Positions 62,536 through 64,000 of a stretch of DNA of 64,000 nucleotides are shown one piece after another. The stretch is from JAGNZR01 sp051656905. GTDB lineage: Bacteria > Fusobacteriota > Fusobacteriia > Fusobacteriales > Fusobacteriaceae. A program made the position numbers and the translations under genes. Location of the stretch: positions 1 to 64,000 of the forward strand of contig JBOFJQ010000002.1 in NCBI GenBank assembly GCA_051656905.1, in the 5' to 3' direction. Below the pieces are notes generated by a model, which was not told the DNA's origin, searched no databases, and worked only from the letters and a program-made list of their open reading frames with translations. How positions within the stretch are numbered: the stretch's first letter is position 1; every line of letters begins with the position of its first letter.

Positions 62536-64000
62536 TTACATATCTTTCTTTCTATAAGATATTGCTTCAAAAAGGTGATGCTTTTCTATGATTTTATTAT
62601 TTTCTAAATCTGCTATAGTTCTTGCAACTTTTAATATTTTATCGTAGCTTCTTGCTGAAATTCCTAGTTTTTCAATTACACTTTCTATTATTTCTATGCA
62701 CTGCTCAGATAACTTGCAATGACTCTTTATCTCTTTTTGAGTCATTAATGAATTTGTTTTATTTGCTTTATAACGTTTATATTGTACTTCTCTTACAGAA
62801 TTTATCCTCTTTTTTATATCTAAAGAGCTCTCTTCTTTTTGTTCTATAATTAGTTCATCTTTATTTAGGGGACTAATTGGAACATATAAATCTATCCGAT
62901 CTAGAAGAGGCCCTGATAATTTTCTTTTGTATTTCGCTATTTCTCCCGCTGTACAAGTACATCTATAATTTTCATTTCTTGTTGGATTCGATACATTGTA
63001 ATATCCACAGTTGCAAGGATTACTTGCCCCTATCAATAAAAAATTTGCTGGGAGTTCAATTTTATAGCCAATTCTACTTATAAATACTTTTCTGTCTTCT
63101 AAGGGTTGACGTAAACTTTCTAATATCTCCTTATTAAATTCACTCAACTCATCTAAAAATAAAACCCCATTATGCGCCAGTGTAATCTCTCCTGGTTTTA
63201 ATGTTTTTCCTCCACCTATTATAGAAGCTATGGTTCCTGTATGATGTGGAGCTCTAAATGGTCTTTTTAGCAAAAATGGATTTTCTTTACTTAACTCTCC
63301 AGCTATACTATATATCTTAGTACACTCTATAGTTTCTTCTATGCTCATACTAGGCATTATACTTGATACTCTTCTAGCCAACATGGATTTTCCAGACCCT
63401 GGACTTCCTATCATGATTATATTATGACCTCCAGCTACAGCTATCTCCAGAGCTCTTTTCGCCATTTTTTGACCCTTTACATCTGCAAAATCATTTTCTC
63501 CCACCTTACTTTTTTCTTTTTCTTTTAATTTCTTTAGTTCTAAAATACTCTTCACTCTTTTTGAATTTATATCTATATAGTTATCATAATCTTGAAATAA
63601 AGTTTTTAAATCTTTCAAAACTCCAACTCCTATAACCTCTATACCTGGCACTAATAAAACTTCTTCCAAATTTTCATTAGGAATGATTATCCCTTTATAT
63701 TTTAATTCTTTAGCCAATATAGCTGTCCCTATCGCTCCTTTTACTCCCCTTATTTCTCCATTCAATGATAACTCTCCTAAAAAAAGATAGTCATCTAAAA
63801 TATTTTTTATATCTGATATTTCCCCTAAACCTATTAGTAACCCCACAGCTATTCCTAGATCATAATGTGCCCCTTCCTTCTTTTGAGAGGCAGGAGACAA
63901 ATTTACAATGATTTTCTTTTGAGATAATGAAACATCTAAACTTTTCAAAGCTATTCTAACTCTTTCCTTACTTTCAGAAACAGCCATATCTCCTAATCCT
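62536..64000 (-). CDS. comM: ComM/YifB-family Mg chelatase-like AAA+ ATPase, N-terminus outside window
   Basis: About 488 codons are visible; the frame runs off the right edge, where GLGDMAVSESKERVR matches the family's GLPDxAVxESRER, so about 30-40 N-terminal residues are missing. Lon-protease-like N-domain, then ATPase core with Walker A MIGSPGSGKSMLARR, FRAPHHTGTIASIIGGG, Walker B GVLFLDELSEF and NPCNCGYY...CTCT zinc-like motif, and the C-terminal chelatase domain SARSYDKILKVARTIADLE. ComM is a branch-migration helicase in natural transformation; DprA is also in the window. Confidence 0.95.
   Translation of the reverse strand, partial: GLGDMAVSESKERVRIALKSLDVSLSQKKIIVNLSPASQKKEGAHYDLGIAVGLLIGLGEISDIKNILDDYLFLGELSLNGEIRGVKGAIGTAILAKELKYKGIIIPNENLEEVLLVPGIEVIGVGVLKDLKTLFQDYDNYIDINSKRVKSILELKKLKEKEKSKVGENDFADVKGQKMAKRALEIAVAGGHNIIMIGSPGSGKSMLARRVSSIMPSMSIEETIECTKIYSIAGELSKENPFLLKRPFRAPHHTGTIASIIGGGKTLKPGEITLAHNGVLFLDELSEFNKEILESLRQPLEDRKVFISRIGYKIELPANFLLIGASNPCNCGYYNVSNPTRNENYRCTCTAGEIAKYKRKLSGPLLDRIDLYVPISPLNKDELIIEQKEESSLDIKKRINSVREVQYKRYKANKTNSLMTQKEIKSHCKLSEQCIEIIESVIEKLGISARSYDKILKVARTIADLENNKIIEKHHLFEAISYRKKDM

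Overview
The window is AT-rich DNA from what is most likely a member of the Fusobacteriota (a Fusobacterium, Cetobacterium or Ilyobacter relative). The reasons are the very low GC content, the AGA-rich arginine codons, strong AGGAGG ribosome sites, a Gram-negative envelope (LolCD, an outer-membrane barrel) next to Firmicutes-like gene orders (topA-trmFO-xerC-hslV, YqeH, RicT), and fermentative metabolism (pyruvate:ferredoxin oxidoreductase, Pta-AckA). The genus cannot be fixed from sequence alone. No rRNA, tRNA, CRISPR array, insertion sequence or prophage was seen.

Layout. 1-6.0 kb: pyruvate to acetate (PFOR cut by the window edge, ackA, pta). 6.1-10.3 kb: ftsY, an FAD enzyme, a pseudopilin-like protein and yqeH. 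10.4-20.7 kb: a DNA-maintenance run (uvrB, xseA, TPR protein, dprA, topA, trmFO, a catalytically degenerate XerC-like protein, hslV with no hslU beside it). 20.8-23.3 kb: trmN6-like, ricT, radC. 23.3-26.4 kb: late cobalamin assembly (cobU-cobS-cobC-cobT). 26.5-30.9 kb: hpf, lolD, lolC/E, recQ. 31-36 kb: tenA, the B12-dependent ribonucleotide reductase nrdJ behind paired NrdR boxes, and mnmH. 36-38 kb: argG and an amino-acid binding lipoprotein behind a structured leader. 38-48 kb: marR-MATE, tpx, mnmA, a LysE-type exporter, udk, lepA, threonine aldolase and envelope proteins. 49-58 kb: a peptide-binding lipoprotein and the complete phosphate system (pstCAB-phoU divergent from pstS-phoB-phoR) with a Pho-box-like repeat. 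57.9-61.7 kb: a polar amino-acid ABC transporter and an aminotransferase behind a second structured leader. 61.7-64 kb: mgtC-like gene and a ComM/YifB ATPase cut by the edge.

Most interesting point. argG (36066) and the amino-acid ABC transporter operon (61283, minus strand) are each preceded by the same unannotated arrangement: a sigma70-type promoter, AGGAGG, a 7-nt gap, a GTG-started leader peptide of 10-11 residues (MTVKYFLRRSK and MAKKFFLRSR), then several hundred bases of foldable RNA ending in an intrinsic terminator just before the first structural gene. Both leaders contain the identical segments GTTACTGTA (upstream) and CAGTAAT (in the terminator's 5' arm), which can pair to form an antiterminator. 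I infer a leader-peptide attenuation system, probably sensing arginine, that couples arginine synthesis to amino-acid uptake. A second theme is B12: nucleotide-loop assembly genes lie in the same window as the B12-dependent ribonucleotide reductase.
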